This document shows positions 1-8,984 of a stretch of 64,000 nt of DNA, one piece after another. A program made the position numbers and the translations under genes. Location: assembly GCA_010093685.1 (NCBI GenBank), contig MU006232.1, positions 459,427 to 523,426 of the forward strand. The letters are read 5' to 3'. Each line of letters starts with the position of its first letter. The first letter of the stretch is position 1. The notes beneath the pieces are model-generated. The model did no database searches. It was not told the DNA's origin and worked only from the letters and a program-made list of their open reading frames with translations. The stretch comes from Ophiobolus disseminans. Taxonomy: Eukaryota; Ascomycota; Dothideomycetes; Pleosporales; Phaeosphaeriaceae.

Positions 1-1
1 C

Positions 2-211
2 AACGCACTGCAGGCAGCTTCAGCTAGAGGCCACGAGCAGGTAGTCAAGACGCTGCTCGACAAGGGCGCCGACATCAACGCCCAGGGAGGAAACTACGGC
101 AACGCACTGCAGGCAGCTTCAGCTAGAGGCCATGAGCAGATAGTCAAGACGCTGCTTAATGCAGGTGCTCATCAACACCAGGAAGTCAGTACTATCTTAG
201 GGTCTGAATAG
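2..211 (+). CDS. Ankyrin-repeat protein, C-terminal fragment (5' truncated by window edge)
   Basis: The frame is open from base 2 to a TAG at 209-211 and encodes two 33-residue ankyrin units with the hallmark pattern N-A-L-Q-A-A-S-x-x-G-H-E-x-[VI]-V-K-x-L-L-x-x-G-A, then a short non-repeat tail ending LGSE. The units are almost identical at the DNA level with a 99-bp period, which points to recent unit duplication or gene conversion. Fungal proteins with tails like this are commonly NACHT- or HET-type ankyrin proteins acting as intracellular receptors, but the effector half lies outside the window, so that role is inference. The ankyrin assignment is seen directly. Confidence 0.85.
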   Translation, partial: NALQAASARGHEQVVKTLLDKGADINAQGGNYGNALQAASARGHEQIVKTLLNAGAHQHQEVSTILGSE

Positions 212-1522
212 CATTTGTTTAGGCTTCAAGGAAGCATCTCAAGGCGCACCGTAAGCATTTTATAGTCAGCGCATTGAACGATACGGGGCTTAGGCCTCTG
301 CATACAGGGAAAAATTTCCCCTGGAAACCCTTCAGCGTGCGCCACATCGATTCGCGGCCAATGCAGAGTAGGCCTAGCGTCTGATTCATTACAGTAGATT
401 ACCAGCAGCTAGTAGATGCGCTAATGCAGGCCAATCTCGGTCAGCAGGTTCCACCAGCCTGGGTCTCGCAGCAGGCTCTCTTCCCGCGCTCTTCAGGGCT
501 TTCGGCGAGCTCACTCCTACGTGCAAGTGATCTTTAAGGCCTAGGAAGACAGTCTTCGTTAACCGTTAACCGCTCTTCTGCCCTCGGCCTCCGATGCTTG
601 GAAAATTTGTCTAAATCACGAGTAGACAGGGGGTTTGTTGCTGAAGGGTTGTCCGAAGGCGTTGGCGCAACGATGAACAGCACGACAAGCACTTGGGAGA
701 TTTTTATCGGAGCTTGTTAAGTCTGAAGAAGAATCAGTTTATTGACATTGCATGTGAATGGCAGCTCTGTAAATTCTCGCAATAGAGGCGCCAAAGGCCC
801 CAACTGCCAACCTGTCTCGGGACATGGTGTGCCTCTTTGCTTAGGGACGCACCTTAGGCATGTGTTGTGAAGGAAGCCTAGAAAGAGAGAGTTGAAGATG
901 ATAGTGGGGCAAGCGGCAGCAGGACCACGTAACCCTGCTCCCGATCCCAATCTGAGCTGATTTTCCGGTATCCTGGAGCGCTTAGCAAACGCGCCACACA
1001 GCCACAGATCAAGTGTCAGCAGTGGCAGGTTACCGCTAAGCTACTTTAAGCTTAGTGTACTGGGCTTTTATATCAGTCACATTTAGCAGTCAGACTTAGA
1101 ATTAGCATAACGTCACGACGACCTCTTAAGGTTTAATACAGTGCTCGGATTAGAATGATGATATAATAGGCTGTAAGCTAACAGACTCTTAACAAGATGC
1201 ATTAGCTTTTAATAAAGCTACTGCTAGCTAAAGCAAGGTGGTTGCTGAACGCTTATGCCAAATTGTCGTATTGCACGGTAACCTGAACTTAATTCTTTAG
1301 GATATTAGGAGAGGATAGACTTCATAGCGTAAGGCTTCTATTCCGAGAATACTTATTCTTGTGACTTGTTGTAGAGTTTGTTGTGTTCCGGAGTATCTGT
1401 GGTGTCTCGTTTCGCAGTGTCTCGCTACGCAGTGACCGACATTATTCCCTAACAATCCTAGTATAAAATCCATTGTCCATCCCTCATCCTCCCACCCACA
1501 TACTAATTCGCTCAGACATCTC
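212..1522. other. Gene-free spacer, partly AT-rich
   Basis: No convincing coding sequence is seen. From about 1000 to 1480 the sequence is rich in A, T and TA steps with many stop codons in all frames, which could reflect old repeat-induced point mutation of a decayed repeat. No terminal repeats or transposase motifs were recognised. The remaining part (212-1000) looks like ordinary spacer. Confidence 0.5.
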
Positions 1523-3225
1523 CTACCCCCAAATCACAGTCGCCTGCGGCGGCGCCAGCGTAAGTTCATCCACAGGCGTAGGCTCCGCCTGTCTCTTCCC
1601 CCAAATAACCGTATACTTCGGCGGCTGAATGCCGATGCTGTTAGGCGGGTTCGGCTGGGGGAAAGGCGGAATCTCAATAGGACCTTGTGGGTCTTCTGGA
1701 TCTTCCGGATCTTGCGGTTCCTCGTCCTCAGGCAGTTGGGGCGCAGGCGTCGGCTCCGCCTGTCTCTTACCCCAAATAACCGTATACTTGGGCGGCTGGA
1801 TGCCAATGCTGTTAGGCGGGTTCGGCTGCGGGAAAGGCGGAATCTCAATAGGACCTTGCGGATCTTCTGGGTCCTCTGGCTCCTCGGGTTCCTCGTCCTC
1901 AGGCACTTCCGGCGCGGGAGTAGGTTCGGCGTCGAATTGGCGCTTGCCCCAGCTGATGTACGTGGGGGGCTTGGGCTTGTCCCAAATGACAGACTGTGTG
2001 GAATGCGTTAGCAAGTAGTAGCGCAGTTTGATATTGTTTGAAGTGAAAGACTTACCTGAGTGGGGAATTGCAGGCCGATGGTGTTGATCTCTTGGGGCGC
2101 GGCGGCGCGCTTGTTCCATTCTACAGAGGCTTTTGCGGGGAGGAGGTCGATCTGGGCGGATTGTGTGGGCCAGGGGAAAGGAGGGAGCGTCTCGGTGGGT
2201 TTAGCTGCTTCGCGCTTGCCCCAGCTGATGGAGACGCGGGGCGGGCCAAGCGTGATTTCACCACTTTGCTGCGGCTCTTCGTACTTGGTCGAACTGGGTG
2301 CAGGTGTAGGCGTCGGTTTTGGCGTTGGTGTTGGCTTTGGCTTCGACGTGGACTTTGGCGTTGGCTTTGGAGTCGGTGTGGGCTTTGGAACCTTGCTTGA
2401 CTGCACTTTCTTGGAAGTCGGCTTCGCATTGGCGGCCACCTCGTCGTCACGTTTGTACCAGCTAACCCAGCCAGAGGGACTACCCAAGGATATCTGGTCA
2501 CTTTGCTTTGGCGGCGTTGGTGTTGGCTTTGGCGTAGGTGTTGGTGTTGGCTTGGGGGTTGAGCTTGCCTTCGGTGTCGACTTGGGGGTTGAAGATGTCT
2601 TTGGCGTAGAGGACTTCTTTGATTTTGTTTTCTTGGTAGAGGTAGGCTTACTAGTCGAGAAACTAACAAGAGTTGACGGCTTGCCAGTAGATTCCGATGG
2701 CACTGAGTAGACAGTGGAAAGATTGCCAGACACACTCGTGGAAGATGACTTCACTGGCTCAGGCGTTGGCGTGACGGGGCCTTCTCCATCCCATGAGATC
2801 GAGTACGAAGGTTTGCCTATGGAGATCTGGTCCGACGGCTTTCCTGGAAGTGGATCTTCTGGGTCCTCTGGGTATTCAGGTGTAGGTGTAGGTGCAGGTG
2901 CATCAGTCTCCCAGCTTACCCATCCGCTCGGTGTTCCCAAGGAGATCTGATCGGATGGCTTGCCAGGATTCTCAGGCTCTGGGTATTCTGGATCCTCAGG
3001 CTCTTCAGGTGCAGGTGTTGGCGCTGGCGTTGGCGCTGGGTTGCCAGTGTCCCATGAAACATAGTAAGATGGTACTCCAATAGGCGCGATCTGGCGGTTC
3101 TGAAGTCCAGCAGGGAACGCGCGAATGCTTCGACATGTCAGTAGAGGTTTCAACTAATGCTGCAGAGTAACATACCTGACCGCGAGGCTAAGCAAAGCCA
3201 ACACGCTACGTCCGGCAGGTGCCAT
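1523..3225 (-). CDS. Secreted repetitive Kex2-processed precursor (KEP-type prohormone/RiPP-like protein)
   Basis: Predicted exons are 3225-3176, 3127-2056 and 1993-1523 (introns of 48 and 62 nt, GT-AG, in phase), giving 530 aa. The start begins MAPAGRSVLALLSLAVS, a clear signal peptide. The body repeats a short aromatic motif, roughly G-x-P-S-x-x-[VI]-x-W: YYVSWDTG, GWVSWETD, YSISWDGE, GWVSWYKR, VSISWGKR, ASVEWNKR, SVIWDK, TYISWGKR, YTVIWGKR (twice) and a final ATVIWG at the stop codon. Six units end in K-R, the Kex2 site, and are followed by QA-EP-TP-AP, EA-AK or AA-AP, which fit X-Ala/X-Pro dipeptidyl aminopeptidase (Ste13-like) trimming. Pro/acidic spacers separate the units; the middle is Ser/Thr/Pro/Lys-rich. 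Known families with this plan are fungal alpha-pheromone precursors, KEPs and dikaritin RiPP precursors. No Cys-bearing pheromone core and no UstYa or tyrosinase neighbour is visible. Product identity is unknown; secretion and processing are strong inferences. Confidence 0.88.
1570..1911 (-). repeat. 171-bp coding tandem repeat inside the precursor gene
   Basis: Two near-identical 171-bp (57-codon) units sit head to tail in the last exon; for example, the GTATAC landmark occurs at 1611 and 1782. Each unit encodes an acidic Pro-rich spacer, the IEIPPFPQPNPPNSIGIQPP stretch and one YTVIWGKR core. The high DNA identity indicates recent expansion or homogenisation, so copy number may vary between strains. 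Confidence 0.85.
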
Positions 3226-4049
3226 TGTAGTAGAATGTTTTTATGAGAAGGACGAATTGATGGCAGATCGAGCGTTGAATGGTACCGCTGATCATCGCTG
3301 CCATATTATACAATATTCTAGAATCCCCAACTAGTCCGCACCGACGGTTGTACTTTGCTCATATGAAAGATACGGATCTATGCACTGTCACTCGTACATT
3401 AGTATCGGCTGCAATCGCAAGATACTCGACATGTTGCGTTAGCGAGCCGAAGCAGTACTGATCCGGGCCTGAGGTCGACTCATTGAGCCTGCAAAGCAAT
3501 CAATGCTGATAAAGGTCGGGTGGAACTGTAGCATGACCTGGACACGAACTATTTATAGCCACCAAGAAAAAGGAACAACGTTCCAGAGGCCATGATTTGA
3601 CCAGGCGAGAGAAAATGTCGGCAAGATTAAAGTGTTCGTTGTATGGATATATTGCTGGTAATTGATTGTGATCGTGCAGGGATTCGGCACCCGCCGAACG
3701 TGGTTCGTATCCGACGCAGAAGACAAGCAACCCTTGTGAAGTGGACTAGGGTCGAGACGAGCCGATTAATCCAAGTCAACACCTGTTGCGCTTCTTCCCA
3801 ATATCTCCCCGCTCTCCAACTCAAAGCCATTGCTGCCCGGTCTAGAAGCGGATACATTCGCCACTTTGTCATACTTCATCAGCTAGGGTGAGCGATACGT
3901 GATCGCTCCCGCTTGAAACTCGTTCGCGATACCCCGGAGATGTTACCATTTGAGTCTTTTTGACGTGATCCGGGGCGTCAAATGCTTAATCATAGCTTGT
4001 TGAGTCCATATGGAGCTTGTCGATTCCAGTCACTTGAGTTCTGTCGGTT
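3226..4049. other. Spacer between precursor gene and QRI7
   Basis: Apart from the TATA-like element, nothing recognisable is seen. Short frames in 3500-3890 on both strands have no start context, no splice continuity and no family motif. The stretch likely holds the precursor promoter and the QRI7 3' region. Confidence 0.5.
3304..3311 (-). promoter_or_regulatory. TATA-like element upstream of the precursor gene
   Basis: On the minus strand the sequence GTATAATA lies about 80 nt upstream of the chosen ATG (3225), followed by an A-rich leader ending CTACA just before the ATG. Spacing and composition suit a TATA-driven, regulated gene. Function is inferred from sequence only. Confidence 0.35.
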
Positions 4050-5666
4050 CTAGCCGTCGACCACCGGATCGAGCAAACGATCGAGGGGCCATTTACGGAT
4101 GGCACGAATGCTGAACGGATCAATGAACCCCGCTTCAAACATTTCCATGCCAGCCCAAGCAATCATTGCAGCATTGTCGGTACAATAGTTGGGCGGAGGA
4201 AAGTACAGCTTGATGTCAGAATAGCCACGAGCACACAATGTACTTGCAAGTCTAGACACATGTTTAGCGCATATAGTATAGCTGTATAGGGGTAACTGAC
4301 ATATGTCTCAGGAAAGAATTCGCGGCAACACCTCCAGCAAGCACGACACCTGGCCGAGAATCCGAGTTGCCTATTATTGAACGAAGCCCCAGTATAAGCC
4401 GATATGTGACATGCTCGAATGCTGCACGCATAACTTCTCTCACGATGTCTCTCTTTTCTGCTATGCTAATGTTGTCGATGGCTCGCTCGACCTTTGTACA
4501 TTTCTTGGTAATTGGGTCCGTCTCGAATTTAACAACGCGTTCGACTGCGGTCAGTAGACCAGAGAAGCTCAACTCCATGCTGTTGATCTTGGTGCCGCCA
4601 TGCACTTTCGTCAACGGCTGTTCAAAGCCCCAACCCCACTTGGTCGCGCTTTTTCGTGCGGCTTCTTCATGATTTCTTGGCACGTCGTAGTCGTAGCTGT
4701 TCCCGCATGCATCAAGATACGATTTAGCAGTACAATCAGCAGTATCCGAGGATGGCTTTGGTAGCGGAGCCGCGGATTGGGTGGAGCCGTGCCCGAAACC
4801 TTGTATACCCGTAACTTCGTGTCCAGCCCGGGAAAAGGCGAAACTTTCCAGCAATGCACCGTACATAGTACTCTTCGTGGCCTGGAGCAGATCTGGTGGC
4901 AGCACGATGCGCGCGACCTTGTCTAGACACTCTCCGACCGCGATATCGTTCGTGGTACCCAGAACACGATTGTCCGTGAGGCTTGCGGAATGTATGATCA
5001 GAGTGTGACCACCGGACGCGAGAAGGGAGAGAAATGGGAAGACGGGGGTCAGGGGCGACGCGCTGGATGGTGCAAGAGCGCTCACCATGCGTGGAGTCAA
5101 CGCATGCGCCTGCATATGATGAACGCCTACTAGAGGTTTCTATACGAGAGTTTAGCGGGAAGTAAAGAGGGCAATCCTGCATCTAATACCTGCCATGCTG
5201 TGGCAAGTCCCTTTGCAGTATCAAGCCCAGTGAACAGATTAGCTCGCATGCCAGGGCCTCGTGTGACGGAAATAAAATCCGGCAACCGCTTTTGCGCGAT
5301 GTCTACCCGGTGAACAGGGTGTTCAGTGTGCGACGCATCTGCGCAGCTATGTCCAATTGATGGTAGATGGCGGATGGCTTCGCCCACAAGCTCTGCCAAA
5401 TTCTCCTGGTGGGATTGCAGAGACACAAGAGGGTGCACTCCTTTGTGTTCGGCATTGTTCGAAGTTACTTTTTTATGGAAGTGAAGTTTTGCGACGGTGT
5501 TGCCGTCTTCGACGTTCTTTTCTAGGACCGCAACCGAGGTGTCATCACAACTCGTCTCGATGGCGAGGGTCATTAAGCGGCGCCGTAGACTCCGTTGCGG
5601 CCGATATAGGGCTCTAGAATGTACAGCAGTGCGTACAAAGGTTGGAGGGCGCCGCATATGTCTCAT
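4050..5666 (-). CDS. QRI7: Mitochondrial tRNA N6-threonylcarbamoyladenosine synthase subunit (TsaD/Kae1 family, Qri7)
   Basis: Exons are 5666-5190, 5139-4301 and 4251-4050 with introns of 50 and 49 nt, encoding 505 aa. Joining exons 2 and 3 in phase gives NSFLRHILASTLCARGY, the expected family run. Visible motifs are ETSCDDTS (about residues 37-44), the metal-binding HMQAH (about 167-171), SLLASGGHTLI, GGVAANSFLRH and the C-terminal CTDNAAMIAWAG. The first 30 residues are Arg-rich without acidic residues, as in a mitochondrial presequence, which separates Qri7 from the cytosolic Kae1 of the KEOPS complex. Proteins of this family transfer threonylcarbamoyl from TC-AMP to A37 of ANN-decoding tRNAs. 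The gene is divergent from the patatin-like gene, with 197 bp between the start codons. Confidence 0.93.
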
Positions 5667-5863
5667 CGGGCGTCGACGAGGGATGGCGTTGCTGGAGCGC
5701 GAGGGTGGAAGGACCGGCGAGGCATGCCACCGAAAAAGGGTCCAGCCGGTGACGTAGCGCGAGCCGCATCGCAGCTCTCACATGCATCAGAGCCGCAACC
5801 TTCACCTTCACACCCACGTTGGCCTCTTGATGATGCGACGCCGGACTTGTGCCTACCCCTGCT
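5667..5863. promoter_or_regulatory. Divergent promoter region, QRI7 / patatin-like lipase
   Basis: The two start codons face away from each other with 197 bp between them, so the interval must hold both 5' ends and core promoters. No clear TATA box is seen. Confidence 0.5.
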
Positions 5864-8485
5864 ATGGCTGACGCGAAGAAAGCCACCGACGGCCCCGGCC
5901 CCTACTCTCCCTCTGGGTTCGACTTCACGCTGCTCCCTGATTACGACGATGATTTTGTTATCGAGGCCGACTTCGACGAGTTCGCCAAAGCACTAGCTGC
6001 ACCCGAGCAGCTCTCGCCCTCCACCGACGACCTCACCTCCCCACCGCCCGAACCTCGCAAGTTCTTCTCTGCACTCAACGACTGGCGCCCCATACACCAA
6101 CGCGTGCGGCGGAAGAAGAAAGCAAAGGCACCGCCAAACCGAGGCAAGGATGAGACACGGGAAGGCTTCGTATACGTGCTGCTGAAATGGCCGCTCTTAG
6201 TTGTTGTCATGGGCTGGCTGCTCTTCCTGAGCATTGGCTATGTCTTCACGCGCGTGTATATTTACTTGTACGAGCACATGGTGACATGGCGAGGTACACG
6301 GCAGCGACTGCGGAAGAAGCTCCAGATCGCATCATCCTATGAAGAGTGGATAAAGGGCGCAAAGGAACTGGATACCCACCTTGGGAGCGATGCGTGGAAG
6401 AAGAAGCCCGAGTACGCTTACTACGACAGCCGCACTGTTCGGAGAGTACACGAGCAGCTGGTCAAGCTTCGGCAGAGAGCCGAGTCGGACGAGAGTGGGC
6501 AGTCGGACGAGAAGATGGCGGATGGTCAGCCGCGAGCTGTCGAGGACCTACGGGCACTACTCGAAGCCTGCATCAAAAACAACTTCTGTGGCTTCGAGAA
6601 CCCGAGGCTGTACAGCGAGACGTACTATGGGACCAAGGACGTCGTGCAAGACTTCGTCGACGAGGCTGCAGCGTCGCTGTCCTTCCTGCTGCGCACCACG
6701 CAACTCGACCCAGAGAACAAGCGGGCGCTCTTCAAGCATCTTGGCAGCAACTTTGGACGCACGGCTCTCTGTTTGTCAGGCGGCGCGACCTTTGCATACT
6801 ACCACTTTGGCGTAGCAAAGGCTCTTTTGGACGCTGATCTCCTGCCGGAAGTCATTACGGGAACATCAGGCGGAGCCTTGGTGGCTGCATTGCTATGCTC
6901 CCGAACCGACGAGGAGCTCAAGAAGGTGCTCGTACCTGCCCTGGCCGGCCGCATCACCGCATGTCATGAGGACACCCTCAACTGGATCAAGAGATGGTAT
7001 CAAACTGGTGCTAGGTTCGACAGCGTCGACTGGGCGAAGAGATGTGCCTGGATGACTCGCGGCAGCATGACCTTCAGAGAAGCGTACCAGCGGACGGGTC
7101 GCATCCTCAATGTGTCCTGTGTACCTTCAGACCCCCATTCGCCGACGATTCTCGCAAATTACATCACAGCGCCTGACTGCGTGGTCTGGTCCGCCGTGTT
7201 GGCTTCAGCCGCTGTGCCCGGTATTCTCAACCCTGTTGTTCTTATGAAGAAGAACAAGGACGGAACGCTATCGCCATACTCGTTTGGCCACAAGTGGAAA
7301 GACGGCAGCCTGAGAACCGATATTCCTCTCAAAGCTCTCAACCTGCACTTCAACGTCCGCTTCTCCATCGTAAGCCAGGTCAACCCACACATCAATATCT
7401 TCTTCTTTTCTTCTCGTGGCTCTGTAGGCCAGCCCGTAACTCACCGGCGAGGGCGTGGGTGGCGCGGTGGATTTATCGGCTCAGCAACGGAGCAGTACCT
7501 CAAACTCGATCTCAACAAATGGCTGAAGGTCCTCCGTCACCTTGAGCTACTCCCACGCCCGCTTGGCCAGGACTGGTCCGAGATTTGGTTGCAACGCTTC
7601 AGCGGGACAATTACGATCTGGCCGAAGTCAATTCCTTCAGACTTCCTATACATCCTTACCGACCCTACCCCACAACGCATGGCGCGTATGATTCATGTTG
7701 GCCAGCAGTCTGCTTTCTCTAAGCTGAAATTCATTGCCAACCGCGCAAAACTAGAACATATAATCCAACAGGGCAGGCGGCAGTACCGACCTCGTGGAAT
7801 CCGCGACGGAGACATGCCCAGTGTACTCTCTGAGGACGATTTGCAAGGTCTCCTCAAGCGCACGAAGAGTAACGGCCCAGGCGACGACGAAGCCCTTTAT
7901 CCACTATCCGGCTCAGACTCCTCATCCTCAGCAGTGGCATCCCGGCCAACCACACCCATCGCGCTCCCACTAGGTTTCACATTCACGCGCAAGAACAAGA
8001 AAGGCCTCACGAAACTAAACACAAACTCCTCAAAGGACGCCGAGACCCCAGACAGCCCTTCACTATCCAAACGCCTAACCGGCTGGTGGTCCAAATCTCC
8101 CCGCGGCTCACAGCCCCCAACACCCAAGGGCCCCTCGCGCTCTCGCTCACCGTACACACAGCTCGATCGCCCGACATCCATGTTCGAACTCCGTACGCCC
8201 AAGGACGTACGCGAGTTCCCATCAACCAGCACCGCGCGGCCACAACATCGCAATAGCGATTTCATCGAAGAGATACGACGGCGCAGTAGCGTGTTTGTTG
8301 AAGGCGAGGGGTCGGATAATGAAGGGGACTTTGAGAATGTACCGCGACGCGATGAAGGCGGCGCGTTTGATGGTCTGGATGCTGGTGCTGAGGGTGCGGA
8401 GTATGGCGATGCAGCTGATTTTGGGGATGACGAGGGCGATGGGGAAGAACTGTTGAATGTTGGGCTTGAGGAGCGTGCATTGTAG
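5864..8485 (+). CDS. Patatin-like phospholipase / triacylglycerol lipase with DUF3336
   Basis: A single exon of 873 aa; the start is the ATG at 5864 (MADAKKATDG). In order: an acidic disordered N-terminus, a hydrophobic segment at about 108-130 (LLVVVMGWLLFLSIGYVF), a DUF3336-type region, and the patatin core with the oxyanion Gly-rich LSGGATFAYYHFG (about 303-315), the nucleophile elbow GTSGG (Ser about 334) and the catalytic Asp in DGSLRTDIP (about 480). The Ser-Asp dyad is intact. The C-terminal 250 residues are Ser/Pro-rich and end in a strongly acidic tail. The family includes yeast Tgl3/4/5 and plant SDP1 lipid-droplet lipases, so a role in neutral-lipid or phospholipid hydrolysis at a membrane or lipid droplet is likely. 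The exact substrate cannot be told. Confidence 0.93.
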   Translation: MADAKKATDGPGPYSPSGFDFTLLPDYDDDFVIEADFDEFAKALAAPEQLSPSTDDLTSPPPEPRKFFSALNDWRPIHQRVRRKKKAKAPPNRGKDETREGFVYVLLKWPLLVVVMGWLLFLSIGYVFTRVYIYLYEHMVTWRGTRQRLRKKLQIASSYEEWIKGAKELDTHLGSDAWKKKPEYAYYDSRTVRRVHEQLVKLRQRAESDESGQSDEKMADGQPRAVEDLRALLEACIKNNFCGFENPRLYSETYYGTKDVVQDFVDEAAASLSFLLRTTQLDPENKRALFKHLGSNFGRTALCLSGGATFAYYHFGVAKALLDADLLPEVITGTSGGALVAALLCSRTDEELKKVLVPALAGRITACHEDTLNWIKRWYQTGARFDSVDWAKRCAWMTRGSMTFREAYQRTGRILNVSCVPSDPHSPTILANYITAPDCVVWSAVLASAAVPGILNPVVLMKKNKDGTLSPYSFGHKWKDGSLRTDIPLKALNLHFNVRFSIVSQVNPHINIFFFSSRGSVGQPVTHRRGRGWRGGFIGSATEQYLKLDLNKWLKVLRHLELLPRPLGQDWSEIWLQRFSGTITIWPKSIPSDFLYILTDPTPQRMARMIHVGQQSAFSKLKFIANRAKLEHIIQQGRRQYRPRGIRDGDMPSVLSEDDLQGLLKRTKSNGPGDDEALYPLSGSDSSSSAVASRPTTPIALPLGFTFTRKNKKGLTKLNTNSSKDAETPDSPSLSKRLTGWWSKSPRGSQPPTPKGPSRSRSPYTQLDRPTSMFELRTPKDVREFPSTSTARPQHRNSDFIEEIRRRSSVFVEGEGSDNEGDFENVPRRDEGGAFDGLDAGAEGAEYGDAADFGDDEGDGEELLNVGLEERAL

Positions 8486-8984
8486 ATTGATGGCGGGGTG
8501 TGGAGTAGATAGATAGTTTGAAGTATGCATCAATTAGTGCTGGTGTACGTATTAATAGTGGTTAGAGATGCCTCGAGGGAGAAGAGGGAAGAATGACCTC
8601 GGGATTGCAAAGCGGATTCGAATAGTCGTGCGAGCACTTCCGATATGTGAGGACTGATGACTGCTGTCGTCGCGAGTACTTCTCATCTTCGAACTGATGA
8701 CTGCTACCCCGTCACATTGTCACATACTGACACACAAGTCGGTTGAACGCAAGATCCGTGCAATCAATCATACCTCACCACGTGAACACGAAACCATCTG
8801 GCGTAAAGGTAAAGTGCCGTGAGTAGATGAAACGAGTCTACATGCCGCGACAGCAGAAAGGCCATGTCATAGCTTTTTCGTTTCAACAAGCTCCCGACGA
8901 GAAGAAAGTATACGCATCCCCGCCCCGAAACCCCCACCGAAACCCCATACTGCGTAACCCACCGGTCCCCGAATCCACATACGC
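8486..8984. other. Convergent intergenic region
   Basis: The lipase gene and SMC1 end toward each other here. Only 3' UTR-like sequence is seen; no extra gene is supported. Confidence 0.5.

Noticed and set aside
717..950. 77-codon minus-strand frame
   Set aside because: No family motif, poor start context and isolated in a gene-free stretch.
1629..2710. Long plus-strand frames opposite the precursor gene
   Set aside because: They are antisense reflections of the repetitive Pro/Glu coding sequence (Gly/Val/Ser-rich), with no signal peptide, splice support or family motif.
1523..3225. Precursor gene as a classical alpha-pheromone gene
   Set aside because: The processing layout fits, but the cores lack the Cys-bounded W-C-x-G-x-x-C pattern of filamentous ascomycete alpha-pheromones and differ from each other, so only a pheromone-like description is kept.
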